DNA of 64,000 nucleotides from Bradyrhizobium nitroreducens (GCF_002776695.1 NZ_LFJC01000003.1:583588-647587); one strand, 5' to 3'; counted from the stretch's first letter, positions 39,872-49,663 are shown. Notes: generated by a model not told the origin, from the sequence alone. Numbers and translations are program-made.

Positions 39872-41257
39872 ATGTGCGGCACGCATTTTTCCGCGCAAAT
39901 CCCGTCGCTGGCCAAGACATCGTTGCGGATCTTTCTCGCCGGCGCGGCCATGAGCTTCGCCCTCGCAACTTCCGCCTTCGCCGAGACCGATTGCGTGATG
40001 GGCAGCAAGGCGGCTCCCTCCGAGCTGATCACGGCCTGCAGCGCCATCATCGACCAGACCTCAAACGCGACGGCCGATCGCACCGCGGCGCTGCTGGTTC
40101 GCGCCGACGCCAATGCGCGGATCTCGGGCGGCCTCACGCAAGCCCTGCGGGACATCGACCGCGCCATCGCACTCGACGGCAGGAATGCAAAGGGCTGGCG
40201 CCTGCGCGGCGACCTCTTGCGCGAGGCCGGCGGCGATCTCAATCGCGCGGCGGCGGATTTGAGCAAGGCGATCGAGCTCGATCCGCGGGACGCGGAGGCC
40301 TACGAGCTGCGCGGTGTCGTCTACACCACCCAACGCAGGCTCGACCGTGCGCTCGCCGATTACGACCAGGCGATCAAGTTGAAGCCGGACGATGCGCAGG
40401 CATGGTCCGACCGCGGCGTGAACTACTATCTCGGCGGCGACAACGAGAAGGCGATCAGGGATCTCAGCGAGGCGCTGCGGCTCGATCCCAACCGTCCGCG
40501 CACCTACACCAACCGCGGCGCCGCCTACAAGAAGCTCGGCCAGCTCGACAAGGCGGTGGCCGACGACGGCGAGGCGATCAGGCTCGATCCGAAGGTGCCG
40601 GAATACTTCGACAATCGCGGGCTCACCTATGCCGCGATGAAAGAGTACGACAAGGCGATCGCCGATTACGACCAGGCGCTGCGGCTGGCGCCCCGGCCGA
40701 ACTTCTTCACCAATCGCGGCGATTCCTACCAGTTCAAGGGTGAGTTCGGAGCCGCGCTCGGCGACTACGAGGCTGCGCTGAAGCTCGATCCGAATTTCGC
40801 GCTGACCTACAACAATCGCGCGGTGCTCTACAAGAAGATGGGCGAGCGCAAGAAGGCGCTGGCCGATTACGAGACGGCACTCAAGCTCGATCCGGGCAAC
40901 GAGAACGCTGCCAACGGCCGCCGCAGCTTGATCGCGGAGATCGCGAAATTCGGCGATGAGCCACAGCGTCCGCTCGCGGCGAATTCCGGCAACGGCCCGT
41001 CGTTCGATTGCGCCACTGCCAAGCGCGAAGTCGAGAAGGTAATCTGCGCCGATCCGCAGCTCGGCGCGCTCGATCGCCAGATCGCCGAGACCTATGAGCG
41101 CGTGCTGAAGGCGGCGAACAAGCGTGCCGCCGGCGATCTGCGCAAGACCCAGCGCGATTTCCTCAGCCTCCGCAACGCCAGCTTTGGCCGCCCCGGCTAC
41201 GACCTGAAGAAGGTCATGCAGGAGCGCCTGCAGAAGCTGACCGCGATGGAGAGTTGA
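39872..41257 (+). CDS. Secreted TPR-repeat protein with LprI-like C-terminal domain (long paralogue)
   Basis: 461 residues: signal region ending ATSAFAETDC, about nine TPR units (for example YDQAIKLKPDDAQAWSDRGV, LSEALRLDPNRPRTYTNRGA) through residue ~350, then FDCATAKREVEKVICADPQL and ending GRPGYDLKKVMQERLQKLTA, matching the end of the 39020 gene. Likely periplasmic, binding a protein partner through the TPRs. A start further in at MSFALATSAFAETD is possible but the longer one keeps more of the signal. Confidence 0.88.
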   Translation: MCGTHFSAQIPSLAKTSLRIFLAGAAMSFALATSAFAETDCVMGSKAAPSELITACSAIIDQTSNATADRTAALLVRADANARISGGLTQALRDIDRAIALDGRNAKGWRLRGDLLREAGGDLNRAAADLSKAIELDPRDAEAYELRGVVYTTQRRLDRALADYDQAIKLKPDDAQAWSDRGVNYYLGGDNEKAIRDLSEALRLDPNRPRTYTNRGAAYKKLGQLDKAVADDGEAIRLDPKVPEYFDNRGLTYAAMKEYDKAIADYDQALRLAPRPNFFTNRGDSYQFKGEFGAALGDYEAALKLDPNFALTYNNRAVLYKKMGERKKALADYETALKLDPGNENAANGRRSLIAEIAKFGDEPQRPLAANSGNGPSFDCATAKREVEKVICADPQLGALDRQIAETYERVLKAANKRAAGDLRKTQRDFLSLRNASFGRPGYDLKKVMQERLQKLTAMES

Positions 41258-41617
41258 AGAGGTCGAGGTCGCGCGGCTGGCTCGGTTACCTCTCCCGCTT
41301 GCGGGGGAGGTCGACGCGCTCGAAGAGCGCGGCGGGTGGGGGCTCTCTCCTCTTGGAAATTTCCTGCTAGGGCCTCGAGCAATCCCGACGCGGAAGCACC
41401 CCCACCCCGGCCCTCCCCCGCAAGCGGGAGAGGGAGCGCAGCGCCAATGCCGCGCGAACTCCACCTTCAAAAGGCCCCATCCTTTTCAGCTTGAACTGCG
41501 GCCAGTTCCCGGGAAAATAGCCCGCAAACAAGGCCGGCATTGATCCTGGTCATGGCGGGGCGCCTGTCCTGCCACGAGGTTCGGGGCCAGGCAAATAAAG
41601 GGAACGGGAGCGCGGGA
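41258..41617. other. Intergenic region with inverted repeat before prpE
   Basis: No gene. At 41288-41443 CCTCTCCCGCTTGCGGGGGAGG and CCCTCCCCCGCAAGCGGGAGAGGG are inverted arms separated by about 100 bases, the cctctccc repeat family. The stretch 41500-41617 leads to the ATG at 41618 and should contain the prpE promoter; I see no clear -35/-10 pair. Confidence 0.65.
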
Positions 41618-43528
41618 ATGAACGTCGACGGTAAAAGTCGTTATCATGAGGTCCATGCGCGCTCTCTCGCCGACCCCGAAGGCTTCTGGGCCGAGGCGGC
41701 GAAGGAGATCGACTGGATCCAGCCGCCCAAGACAATCTTCGATCCCAGCCAAGGAACCTACGGTCGCTGGTTCACCGGCGGTGTTGTCAACACCTGCTAC
41801 AACGCGCTCGACCGTCATGTCGAACGCGGCCGCGCCGACCAGGTCGCGCTGATCCACGATTCGCCGCTGACGGGCTCGATCACCAGGCTGACCTATGCCG
41901 AGCTCCTGAGCGAGGTGCAGGCGCTTGGCGCCATCATGCAGGATTTCGGCGTCGCCAAGGGCGACCGTGTCATCCTTTATATGCCGATGGTGCCGGAAGC
42001 CGTGGTCGCGATGCTCGCCTGTGCGCGGATCGGTGCGGTGCACTCGGTGGTGTTCGGCGGCTTTGCCGCAAAAGAGCTCGCCACCCGCATCGACGACGCG
42101 CAGCCGAAACTCATTCTCTCCGCAAGCTGCGGCATCGAACCCGGCCGCATCGTGCAGTACAAGCCGCTGCTCGACGAGGCGATCAAGCTTGCCGGCAGCA
42201 AGCCCAAGGCCTGCATCGTGCTGCAACGTTCGCAGCTCACCTGCGACATGACCCCGGGCCGGGACTATGATTGGGCGAGCCTGCGCCGCAAGGCGCTGAA
42301 CGACGGCAAGAAGGCGCCCTGCGTGCCTGTTGCCGCCACCGATCCGCTCTACATCCTCTACACCTCGGGCACCACGGGCATCCCGAAGGGCGTCGTGCGC
42401 GACAATGGCGGCCATCTCGTCGCGGTGAAATGGTCGATGTTCAACCTCTACGGCGTCAAGCCGGGCGAGGTGTGGTGGTGCGGCTCCGACATCGGCTGGG
42501 TGGTCGGCCACAGCTACATCGTCTATGGCCCGCTGCTGCACGGCGCGACCACGATCATGTATGAGGGCAAGCCGGTCGGCACGCCCGACGCGGGCGCGTT
42601 CTGGCGCGTCATCGCCGAGCACAAGGCGGTGGCGTTCTTCACCGCGCCGACCGCGTTCCGCGCGATCCGGAAAGACGATCCGGAAGGAAAGTTCATCCGG
42701 CAATACGACCTCTCGAAATTCCGCACCCTGTTCCTTGCCGGCGAGCGGGCCGATCCGCCGACGGTGGAATGGGCGGAGCAGCAGCTGAAGGTGCCGGTGA
42801 TCGACCATTGGTGGCAGACCGAGACCGGCTGGTGCATCGCCGGCAATCCGGTCGGTCTCGGCATGCTGCCGGTGAAGCACGGCTCGCCGACGGTGCCGAT
42901 GCCGGGATACCAGGTCGACGTGGTCGACGAGGCAGCCAAGCCGGTCGGACCCAACACCATGGGCTCGATCGTCATCAAGCTGCCGATGCCGCCGGGCTGC
43001 CTGCCGACGTTGTGGAATCAGGATGAGCGCTTCAAGGAAGCCTATTTGAGCGAATTCCCCGGCTATTACAAAACCTCGGACGCCGGCTACAAGGACGAGG
43101 ACGGCTATGTCTTCGTCATGGGCCGCACCGACGACATCATCAACGTCGCCGGCCATCGACTCTCGACCGGCGGCATGGAGGAGATCCTGGCCTCGCATCC
43201 CGACGTCGCCGAATGCGCCGTGCTCGGTGTCAAGGACGCGATCAAGGGCGAGGTGCCCTGCGGCTTCCTGGTGCTCAAGGCCGGCGTCAAGCGTGCTCCG
43301 AGCGAGATCGAGAAGGAGATCATCGCGCTGGTGCGCGACAAGCTCGGCCCGGTCGCGGCCTTCAAGCTCGCCATCACCGTCGGCCGCCTGCCCAAGACGC
43401 GCTCCGGAAAGATCCTGCGCGGCACCATCAAGAAGATCGCCGATGGCGACACCTGGACCATGCCGGCGACGATCGAGGATCCCAAGGCGCTCGACGAGAT
43501 CGGGGAGGCGCTGAAGGGACGGGTGTGA
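41618..43528 (+). CDS. prpE: Propionyl-CoA synthetase
   Basis: 636 residues of the acetyl/propionyl-CoA synthetase type. The opening MNVDGKSRYHEVHARSLADP and QGTYGRWFTGGVVNTCYNAL, P-loop ILYTSGTTGIPKGVVRDNGG, WWCGSDIGWVVGHSYIVYGP and the late RSGKILRGTIKKIADGD (acetylatable Lys) fit PrpE rather than Acs. It makes propionyl-CoA from propionate, ATP and CoA, feeding the methylcitrate or methylmalonyl route. The ATG at 41618 has GGGAG upstream. Confidence 0.93.
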   Translation: MNVDGKSRYHEVHARSLADPEGFWAEAAKEIDWIQPPKTIFDPSQGTYGRWFTGGVVNTCYNALDRHVERGRADQVALIHDSPLTGSITRLTYAELLSEVQALGAIMQDFGVAKGDRVILYMPMVPEAVVAMLACARIGAVHSVVFGGFAAKELATRIDDAQPKLILSASCGIEPGRIVQYKPLLDEAIKLAGSKPKACIVLQRSQLTCDMTPGRDYDWASLRRKALNDGKKAPCVPVAATDPLYILYTSGTTGIPKGVVRDNGGHLVAVKWSMFNLYGVKPGEVWWCGSDIGWVVGHSYIVYGPLLHGATTIMYEGKPVGTPDAGAFWRVIAEHKAVAFFTAPTAFRAIRKDDPEGKFIRQYDLSKFRTLFLAGERADPPTVEWAEQQLKVPVIDHWWQTETGWCIAGNPVGLGMLPVKHGSPTVPMPGYQVDVVDEAAKPVGPNTMGSIVIKLPMPPGCLPTLWNQDERFKEAYLSEFPGYYKTSDAGYKDEDGYVFVMGRTDDIINVAGHRLSTGGMEEILASHPDVAECAVLGVKDAIKGEVPCGFLVLKAGVKRAPSEIEKEIIALVRDKLGPVAAFKLAITVGRLPKTRSGKILRGTIKKIADGDTWTMPATIEDPKALDEIGEALKGRV

Positions 43529-43539
43529 AGTTTAGAGCC

Positions 43540-43619
43540 GTCATTCCGGGGCGATGCGAAGCATCGAACCCGGAATCTCGAGATTCCGGGTTCGGTCCTG
43601 CGGACCGTCCCCGAATGAC
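43540..43619. repeat. Palindromic repeat, gtcattccgg family, copy 1
   Basis: GTCATTCCGGGG...CCCCGAATGAC ends pair, and CCCGGAATCTCGAGATTCCGGG forms a perfect inner palindrome. It starts 12 bases after the prpE stop. Related copies lie at 48411-48490 and 60107-60211. Confidence 0.88.
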
Positions 43620-43683
43620 GGCCTTGCCGACTTACAATCTCCGCATTCCGCGCTAAACAGGGCCGGCCAACAGGGGACCTCGT

Positions 43684-43953
43684 ATGCCACTCGCCGCCGT
43701 GCCGCGCCTGCTTGCAGCTGTGCTGCTCGCCATCGCTCTCTCCGCCTGCTCCGCGCGCTACCAGAATCCGGTTGCGGTGGGCGGTGACGATGACGACGCC
43801 GTTTGCCAGGGCCGCGGCTATGCGCAGGGCTCGCCGGAATATGTGGCCTGCCGCAAGGACCGCGACGTCCAGCGCAACGCCGCGACCGCACGTGCCGACC
43901 GGCGTCAGCGCGATCTCGGCGAATACATGCTGAACCATCCCGACCGGCCGTGA
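43684..43953 (+). CDS. Small putative lipoprotein
   Basis: 89 residues. The N-terminus LLAAVLLAIALSACSARYQN ends in a lipobox (LSAC), so the mature protein should be lipid-anchored at Cys21 or so. The rest is hydrophilic, with CQGRGYAQGSPEYVACRKDR giving two further cysteines. No family recognised beyond conserved rhizobial small lipoproteins. Confidence 0.72.
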   Translation: MPLAAVPRLLAAVLLAIALSACSARYQNPVAVGGDDDDAVCQGRGYAQGSPEYVACRKDRDVQRNAATARADRRQRDLGEYMLNHPDRP

Positions 43954-44134
43954 CACGAGGTGCGGCATTATCTTGCCGCCGCATGCGTCCTTTCCGTGAC
44001 ACATCTGCAACGCCATGGCCAAATCGTGGCGACGTTTGCCTGAATTGATCGAGGTCAAATCCTTCAGCGGCCCCTTTCTGCTCTGACGCTCATGTCGCGC
44101 AACGACGCGCGAGAGATGGCTGAAGGGGACTGAA

Positions 44135-44881
44135 ATGCAGAGAACGACAAGAAACCTGGCGCGGCTTGCGACGCTCGGCGCGATGATCGCGGGCACGTTT
44201 GCATCGGCGCAGGCCGCCGATTTGCCGGTTTACAAGAAGGCGCCGCCGCCGGTCGAGGCGTTCAATCCGTGGATGGTGCGCCTGCGCGTGCTCGGCGTGC
44301 TGCCGGATGCCGGCGGCTCGACCGTCAATGTGGCGGGCGTGCCCTCGCTGTCCTCGCCGAATTCCGGCCTGTCGATCAGCGACCAGGTCGTCCCCGAGCT
44401 CGACATCAGCTATTTCTTCACCAAGAACATCGCGGCCGAATTGATCCTCGGCGTGACCCGGCACTCGATCACCGGCACCGGCTCGCTCGCGAATTTGCCG
44501 ATCGGCAAGACCACGCTGCTGCCGCCGACGCTGACGCTGCAATATCACTTCGACCAGTTCGGCGCGTTCAAGCCGTATATCGGTGCCGGCGTGAATTACA
44601 CCGTGTTCTTCAACAATTCGGCGGCCAATACGCCGGCCGCAATCGCCGGTCCGCCCGCGATCGTCGCCACCACCACCAATTTGCATGTCAGCAACGCCTG
44701 GGGCGGCGCCGTGCAGTTCGGCTTCGATTACATGATCGACCGGCACTGGGGTCTCAACGTCGACGTCAAGAAGCTCTGGCTGCGTCCGGACTACAGCGCG
44801 ACCGTCTCCGGCCTGCCGGTCACCGGCACCGCGCATATCGATCCGTGGCTGGTCGGCGCGGGCGTGACGTACAAGTTCTGA
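44135..44881 (+). CDS. OmpW/AlkL-family outer-membrane protein
   Basis: 248 residues: signal peptide ending FASAQAADLP, then an eight-strand beta-barrel pattern with NPWMVRLRVLGVLPD, PELDISYFFTKNIAAELIL, TLTLQYHFDQFGAFKPYIGA and a final aromatic residue (VGAGVTYKF), all typical of OmpW. It probably forms a small channel for hydrophobic compounds in the outer membrane. GAAGGGGA precedes the ATG by 5 bases. A strong terminator lies about 80 bases after its stop. Confidence 0.92.
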   Translation: MQRTTRNLARLATLGAMIAGTFASAQAADLPVYKKAPPPVEAFNPWMVRLRVLGVLPDAGGSTVNVAGVPSLSSPNSGLSISDQVVPELDISYFFTKNIAAELILGVTRHSITGTGSLANLPIGKTTLLPPTLTLQYHFDQFGAFKPYIGAGVNYTVFFNNSAANTPAAIAGPPAIVATTTNLHVSNAWGGAVQFGFDYMIDRHWGLNVDVKKLWLRPDYSATVSGLPVTGTAHIDPWLVGAGVTYKF

Positions 44882-44960
44882 GACCGTTGCTCTCGCGGCA
44901 GATCCCGCTGTCGTTCCCGCGTTCGCGGGGACGACCACCGAAGGAGGGGGTACACAAAAC

Positions 44961-44992
44961 AAAAGCGCGGCAGGTGTTCCTGCCGCGCTTTT
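44961..44992. terminator. Bidirectional rho-independent terminator
   Basis: AAAAGCGCGGCAGG and CCTGCCGCGCTTTT form a perfect 14-bp stem with a TGTT loop, followed by T on the plus strand and preceded by A-run on the other. It separates the OmpW gene from the convergent trcR. Confidence 0.85.
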
Positions 44993-45021
44993 TGCGTTTG
45001 GCGTGAAACGAAGAGCGAGGA

Positions 45022-45717
45022 CTATTCCTCCTCGTCTTCCTGTTTCTTGCCGCCGAGCGTCTTCAGCTTGGCGAACACGGCATCGACGTTGAGGTCGTCG
45101 CTCGAGCGCTCGGCCGGCTCGTACTCGTCCTTCTTCGTGGTCTCGGAGGCCGGCAGCAGCGTGGCGCCGCCATAGGCTGCATCGACCGGCTTCTCCTTGG
45201 CCGCGCGCGCCACTTCGAAATCGAGCTCGATCTGCGAGCAGAGGCCGAGGGTGACGGGGTCGATCGGGGTCAGCTGGGACGTGTTCCAGTGCGTGCGGTC
45301 GCGCACGCTGGCGATCGTGCTCTTGGTGGTGCCGACCAGGCGCATGACCTGGGCGTCCTTGAGCTCTGGGTGGCTGCGCAGCAGCCACAGGATGGCGCTC
45401 GGGCGCTCGTGGCGGCGCGAAACCGGGGTGTAGCGCGGGCCCTTGCGCTTGGGCTGGGGCGGCAGCACGACCTTGCTCTCCTGAAGGCGGAGTCGGTAAT
45501 CCGGGTTCTTCTCGCCCTTCTCGATCTCTTCTCGGGTCAGCTGGCCATTGGAGAGGGGATCCATGCCCTTGATGCCCTGGGCCGCATCGCCGTCGGCAAT
45601 CGCGCGCACCTCGAGGGGATGCATCTTGGTGAAATCGGCGACCTGGTCGAAGGTCAGCGCGGTGTTGTCGAGCAGCCAGACGGCGGTCGCCTTGGGCATC
45701 AGAGGTGCGTTGCTCAT
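45022..45717 (-). CDS. trcR: Cell-cycle transcriptional regulator TrcR (DUF1013)
   Basis: 231 residues. MSNAPLMPKATAVWLLDNTA, FDQVADFTKMHPLEVRAIAD and MRLVGTTKSTIASVRDRTHW (helix-turn-helix like) match the DUF1013/TrcR family, essential cell-cycle regulators in alphaproteobacteria. The acidic C-terminus (KKQEDEEE) is typical. The ATG at 45717 has GGAG nine bases upstream. It is divergent from ispH across 266 bases. Confidence 0.92.
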   Translation of the reverse strand: MSNAPLMPKATAVWLLDNTALTFDQVADFTKMHPLEVRAIADGDAAQGIKGMDPLSNGQLTREEIEKGEKNPDYRLRLQESKVVLPPQPKRKGPRYTPVSRRHERPSAILWLLRSHPELKDAQVMRLVGTTKSTIASVRDRTHWNTSQLTPIDPVTLGLCSQIELDFEVARAAKEKPVDAAYGGATLLPASETTKKDEYEPAERSSDDLNVDAVFAKLKTLGGKKQEDEEE

Positions 45718-45794
45718 GGCAAATCTCCTTTGTGCTTCGCCCACCCCTCTGGAGGCGAAACCGGTGGTCATCAGCGATGACAGGGAATTCGCGC

Positions 45795-45824
45795 TATATA
45801 AGCCCGGAGGGGGTGGCCACGCAA
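45795..45824 (-). promoter_or_regulatory. Candidate sigma-70 promoter of trcR
   Basis: On the minus strand TTGCGT (45824-45819) is followed after 18 bases by TATATA (45800-45795), about 78 bases before the trcR ATG. The TATATA is striking in this GC-rich genome. The spacing is one base longer than optimal. Confidence 0.45.
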
Positions 45825-45983
45825 TGGTTCTGCTATAGATAGTGCCTTGACAGCGCCCGAAAGGGGGCCCAATTCCCTAGGAAATCGCGGTATAGTTCAA
45901 GCCGACCGTTTTAAGCCCAATTCCATCCCATCGACCGCCCCCGCCAGAAGGCGAAACGGGTGATTCGGTCCCGAGATCGCTCA

Positions 45984-46952
45984 ATGTCAGCCAAACCAGA
46001 CCTCAAGATCGTGCTTTGTTCTCCCCGCGGCTTCTGTGCCGGGGTGGTCCGGGCGATCGACACCGTGGAACGGGCGCTCGATAAGTACGGCGCCCCCGTC
46101 TATGTTCGCCACGAGATTGTGCATAACAAGTACGTCGTCGACGGGTTGAAGAAGAAGGGCGCCATCTTCGTCGAGGAGCTGGCCGAAATTCCCGAAAACA
46201 CCAGCGCCCCGGTGGTGTTCTCGGCCCACGGCGTGCCGAAATCGGTTCCGGCCGATGCCCAGTCCCGCAATCTGTTCTCGCTGGACGCGACCTGCCCGCT
46301 GGTGACCAAGGTGCACCGCGAGGCGGCGATCCATTTCAAGCGCGGCCGCGAGATCTTCCTGATCGGCCATTCCCATCACCCCGAGGTGGTCGGCACGCTC
46401 GGCCAGCTTCCGACCGGCGCCGTGACCCTGATCGAGACCGCCGAGGATGCCAAGACCATCTCTCCGAAGGACCCCAACAACCTCGCCTTCGTGACCCAGA
46501 CCACGCTGTCGATCGACGACACCGCGGAGATCGTGGCGCTGCTCAAGGAGCGGTTCCCCAACATCAACGGCCCGCACAAGGAAGACATCTGCTACGCCAC
46601 CACCAACCGCCAGCTCGCGGTGAAGAAGGTGGCGCCGGTGGTGGACGCCTTGATCGTTGTCGGTGCGCCGAACTCGTCGAACTCGCAGCGCTTGCGCGAG
46701 GTTGCCGAGCGCGAGGGCTGCAAGATCGCGGTGCTGGCGCAGCGCGCCACCGACATCGACTGGACCAAGTTCGGCAACATCACCAGCCTCGGCATCACCG
46801 CGGGCGCCTCTGCGCCTGAGGTGATCGTCGAGGAGATCATGGACGCGTTCGCCGAGCGCTACACGCTGCATGTGGAGACGGTCTCCGCCGCGGAAGAGAA
46901 CGAGTTCTTCCCGCTGCCGCGTCAGGTGCGTCCCGAAGCCGCCGCCGAGTAG
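45984..46952 (+). CDS. ispH: 4-hydroxy-3-methylbut-2-enyl diphosphate reductase
   Basis: The last enzyme of the MEP isoprenoid pathway. An iron-sulfur protein, it reduces HMBPP to IPP and DMAPP. 322 residues: [20 protein letters not shown] holds the first cluster Cys, [19 protein letters not shown] the second, [14 protein letters not shown] the third, and [19 protein letters not shown] follows. The ATG at 45984 gives [16 protein letters not shown]. It leads an ispH-thrB-rnhA operon, 6 bases before thrB. Confidence 0.96.
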   Translation: MSAKPDLKIVLCSPRGFCAGVVRAIDTVERALDKYGAPVYVRHEIVHNKYVVDGLKKKGAIFVEELAEIPENTSAPVVFSAHGVPKSVPADAQSRNLFSLDATCPLVTKVHREAAIHFKRGREIFLIGHSHHPEVVGTLGQLPTGAVTLIETAEDAKTISPKDPNNLAFVTQTTLSIDDTAEIVALLKERFPNINGPHKEDICYATTNRQLAVKKVAPVVDALIVVGAPNSSNSQRLREVAEREGCKIAVLAQRATDIDWTKFGNITSLGITAGASAPEVIVEEIMDAFAERYTLHVETVSAAEENEFFPLPRQVRPEAAAE

Positions 46953-46958
46953 ACCTTT

Positions 46959-47942
46959 ATGGCGGTCTACACCGACGTCGCCGCCGACGAGCTTGCGGAT
47001 TTCCTGAAGCAATATGATCTCGGCGAATTGCTCTCCTACAAGGGCATCGCCGAGGGCGTCGAGAACACCAACTTCCTGCTGCACACGAGCAAGGGCTCGT
47101 TCATCCTCACGCTCTACGAGAAGCGCGTGGCGAAGAACGATCTGCCGTTCTTCCTCGCGCTGATGACGCATCTGGCCGAGCACGGGGTGAGCTGCCCGTT
47201 GCCGGTCAAGGCGAGGGATGGCGAGGCGCTGCGCGAGCTGTCGGGGCGGCCTGCGGCGATCATCACCTTTCTCGAAGGCATGTGGCCGCGCAAGCCGAAC
47301 GTCGCGCATTGCGCCGGCGTCGGCGAGGGTCTTGCCAGGATGCACCTGGCCGGCGCGAACTTTGCGGTTCGGCGCGCCAATGCGCTGTCGGTCGCAGGCT
47401 GGCGGCCGCTGTTCGATGCGGCCTCGGGGCGCGCCGACGAGGTGCAGCCGGGCCTGCGCGCCTTCCTCGCCACCGAGCTCGATTATCTCTCGGGTGGCGT
47501 CTGGCCGACCGATCTGCCGGAAGGCGTGATCCATGCCGACCTCTTCAACGACAACGTCTTCTTTCTCGGCGACAGGCTCTCCGGGATCATCGACTTCACC
47601 TTCGCCTGCAACGACATGCTGGCCTATGACGTCGCGATCTGCCTCAACGCCTGGTGCTTCGAGCCCGATCATTCCTTCAACGTCACCAAGGCGCGCGCCT
47701 TCCTCAACGCCTATGGCCGCGTGCGCAAGCTCTCCGAAGCCGAACAGGCCGCGCTGCCGCTGCTCGCGCGCGGCGCTGCGATCCGCTTCCTGCTGACGCG
47801 GCTGGTCGACTGGCTCAACGTGCCGCCCGGCGCCCTGGTCAAGCCGAAGGACCCGCTGGAATATTTTCGCAAGCTGCGCTTCCACCAGAGCGTGACGAGC
47901 GCGCGCGATTACGGGCTGATGCCGTCAGGACTGGTCGCGTGA
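46959..47942 (+). CDS. thrB: Homoserine kinase (aminoglycoside-phosphotransferase type)
   Basis: 327 residues. It phosphorylates homoserine toward threonine. The protein-kinase-like fold is shown by [20 protein letters not shown], the catalytic loop [13 protein letters not shown] (His-x-Asp-x4-Asn) and [20 protein letters not shown] with the metal-binding Asp. It starts 6 bases after ispH and overlaps rnhA by four bases (GTGA). The gene order ispH-thrB-rnhA is common in alphaproteobacteria. Confidence 0.95.
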   Translation: MAVYTDVAADELADFLKQYDLGELLSYKGIAEGVENTNFLLHTSKGSFILTLYEKRVAKNDLPFFLALMTHLAEHGVSCPLPVKARDGEALRELSGRPAAIITFLEGMWPRKPNVAHCAGVGEGLARMHLAGANFAVRRANALSVAGWRPLFDAASGRADEVQPGLRAFLATELDYLSGGVWPTDLPEGVIHADLFNDNVFFLGDRLSGIIDFTFACNDMLAYDVAICLNAWCFEPDHSFNVTKARAFLNAYGRVRKLSEAEQAALPLLARGAAIRFLLTRLVDWLNVPPGALVKPKDPLEYFRKLRFHQSVTSARDYGLMPSGLVA

Positions 47943-48403
47943 GCGAAAAGCCCAATGTGACGATCTACACCGACGGCGCCTGCTCGGGGAATCCCGGGCC
48001 GGGCGGCTGGGGCGCGATCCTGAAGTTCGGCGACAAGGAAAAAGAGCTGAACGGCGGCGAGCGCCACACCACCAACAACCAGATGGAATTGATGGCGGCG
48101 ATTTCCGCGCTGGAAGCGCTGAAGAAGCCGTGCACGGTCGATCTCTACACCGACAGCCAATATGTCCGGCAGGGCATCACCGGCTGGATCCACGGCTGGA
48201 AGCGCAACGGCTGGCGCACCGCCGACAAGAAGCCGGTGAAGAATGTCGAGCTATGGCAGCGCCTCGATGCCGCGCTGAAGGCGCACGAAGTTCGCTGGCA
48301 TTGGGTGAAAGGCCACGCCGGCCACCCCGAGAACGAGCGGGCGGATCAGCTTGCGCGCGACGGGATCGTGAAGGCGAGAACGCAAGCGCGGGTCGCGGAG
48401 TAG
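47939..48403 (+). CDS. rnhA: Ribonuclease HI
   Basis: 154 residues. It degrades RNA in RNA-DNA hybrids. The four catalytic acids are visible: [19 protein letters not shown] (Asp), [13 protein letters not shown] (Glu), [12 protein letters not shown] (Asp) and [13 protein letters not shown] (Asp), with KGHAGH before the last. The GTG start at 47939 overlaps the thrB stop, giving [14 protein letters not shown]. Confidence 0.96.
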   Translation: MSEKPNVTIYTDGACSGNPGPGGWGAILKFGDKEKELNGGERHTTNNQMELMAAISALEALKKPCTVDLYTDSQYVRQGITGWIHGWKRNGWRTADKKPVKNVELWQRLDAALKAHEVRWHWVKGHAGHPENERADQLARDGIVKARTQARVAE

Positions 48404-48410
48404 TTGGAAT

Positions 48411-48490
48411 GTCATTCCGGGGCGGTGCGAAGCACCGAACCCGGAATCTCGAGATTCCGGGGTCGCCTCTTCGAGGCGCCCCGGAATGAC
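48411..48490. repeat. Palindromic repeat, gtcattccgg family, copy 2
   Basis: GTCATTCCGGGG...CCCCGGAATGAC arms with inner CCCGGAATCTCGAGATTCCGGG identical to copy 1. It starts 8 bases after the rnhA stop and ends just before the convergent peroxiredoxin stop. Confidence 0.88.
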
Positions 48491-48498
48491 GGTGAGAA

Positions 48499-48984
48499 TT
48501 ACAGCTGCCCCAGCAGCGTATCGCCGCCGGAGACCTCGACCTTGCCGGGCATCGCCTCGAGGTTCAGCTTCTTGACCACGCCGTCCTCGACCAGCATCGA
48601 ATAGCGCTTGGAGCGGATGCCGAGGCCGTTGCCGGAGGCATCGAGCTCCATGCCGATCGCCTTGGCGAAGTCGGCATTGCCGTCGGCGAGGAAGATCGCC
48701 TCGTCGCGCTGGTCGGTGTCGCGCTTCCAGGCGTTCATGACGAAGGCGTCGTTGACCGAGACGATGGCGATGGTGTCGACGCCCTTGTCCTTCATGGCAT
48801 AGGCGTTGAGGAAGATGCTGGGCAGATGCATCTTGTGACAGGTGCCGGTGTAGGCGCCGGGCACGGCGAACAGCGCCACCTTCTTGCCCTTGAAGATATC
48901 GTCGGTGGTCTTCACCTGCGGACCTTCCGCCGTCATCACGCGGAATTTCGCCTCGGGCAGCTTGTCGCCAATCTGGATCGCCAT
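48499..48984 (-). CDS. Peroxiredoxin (Prx5-type)
   Basis: 161 residues: MAIQIGDKLPEAKFRVMTAE, then VALFAVPGAYTGTCHKMHLP with the peroxidatic Cys (PxxxTxxC form), VNDAFVMNAWKRDTD and LVEDGVVKKLNLEA. Prx5 enzymes reduce hydrogen peroxide and alkyl peroxides. GGGAG lies 6-7 bases before the ATG at 48984. Confidence 0.93.
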   Translation of the reverse strand: MAIQIGDKLPEAKFRVMTAEGPQVKTTDDIFKGKKVALFAVPGAYTGTCHKMHLPSIFLNAYAMKDKGVDTIAIVSVNDAFVMNAWKRDTDQRDEAIFLADGNADFAKAIGMELDASGNGLGIRSKRYSMLVEDGVVKKLNLEAMPGKVEVSGGDTLLGQL

Positions 48985-49092
48985 CGTCAGTCTCCCTGAA
49001 TATCGGTCCCGCTTTTTAGACCGTGCGCCGGGCCTGCACAATATTGCCGGCGGCGAAAGCGGCGAGGGATGCGGCCCTTCACCGTGATGTCA

Positions 49093-49647
49093 TCAGCCGG
49101 CAAAGCCGCCGCCGTCGAGGAAAGCCTGCTCCTCCTCGGTGGTGTCGCGGCCGAGCAGACGGTTGCGGTGGGGAAAGCGGCCGAACCGCTGGATGATGTC
49201 GGCGTGCTCCCGCGCGTATTTCTGGTTCTCGGTATTGTCGGTGTTCGCAAACAGCGCGACGCAATGCAGCTGGTCGGGCAGGTGCTCCGAATGCATGAAG
49301 GGCAGATAGAGGAATTCGAGCAGGCTTGGATCGACCCTGGCATCGACACCCCTCGCGATGGCGCGGCGGGCGACGTCACGCGCCAGGCTGTCGCTGGCAA
49401 AGGCCTGGGGCATGCCGCGGAACATGTTGCGCGGGAATTGGTCGAGCACGATGACGAGCGCGAGCGCACCATCGTCGCTGTCTTCCCATGAGGCCAGTTC
49501 GCCGGCGACGGCCTTTTCCCAGAGCGCGAGAAAGCGGCGCTTGACCTCCGCGTCGAAAGCGTCGCTGCGCTCGTACCAGCGCTCGCGGCCGGCCTCGCGC
49601 CAGAAGGCGAGAACGCCTGAGGGCTCGATGTCGCCGACCGCGGTCAT
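49093..49647 (-). CDS. DUF924 family protein
   Basis: 184 residues, helical: VLAFWREAGRERWYERSDAF, ALVIVLDQFPRNMFRGMPQA, FLYLPFMHSEHLPDQLHCVA and RFGRFPHRNRLLGRDTTEEE are the family hallmarks. Members are predicted TPR-like cytosolic proteins of unknown function. The ATG at 49647 starts MTAVGDIEPSGVLAFWREAG, matching the family. It lies 16 bases after fadD on the same strand, probably co-transcribed. Confidence 0.88.
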   Translation of the reverse strand: MTAVGDIEPSGVLAFWREAGRERWYERSDAFDAEVKRRFLALWEKAVAGELASWEDSDDGALALVIVLDQFPRNMFRGMPQAFASDSLARDVARRAIARGVDARVDPSLLEFLYLPFMHSEHLPDQLHCVALFANTDNTENQKYAREHADIIQRFGRFPHRNRLLGRDTTEEEQAFLDGGGFAG

Positions 49648-49663
49648 GGACCGGCGACGGCGC

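Noticed and set aside
41285..41443. Inverted repeat before prpE as a transposon end pair
   Set aside because: The arms match a genus-wide intergenic repeat family and enclose no gene; no target duplication was seen.
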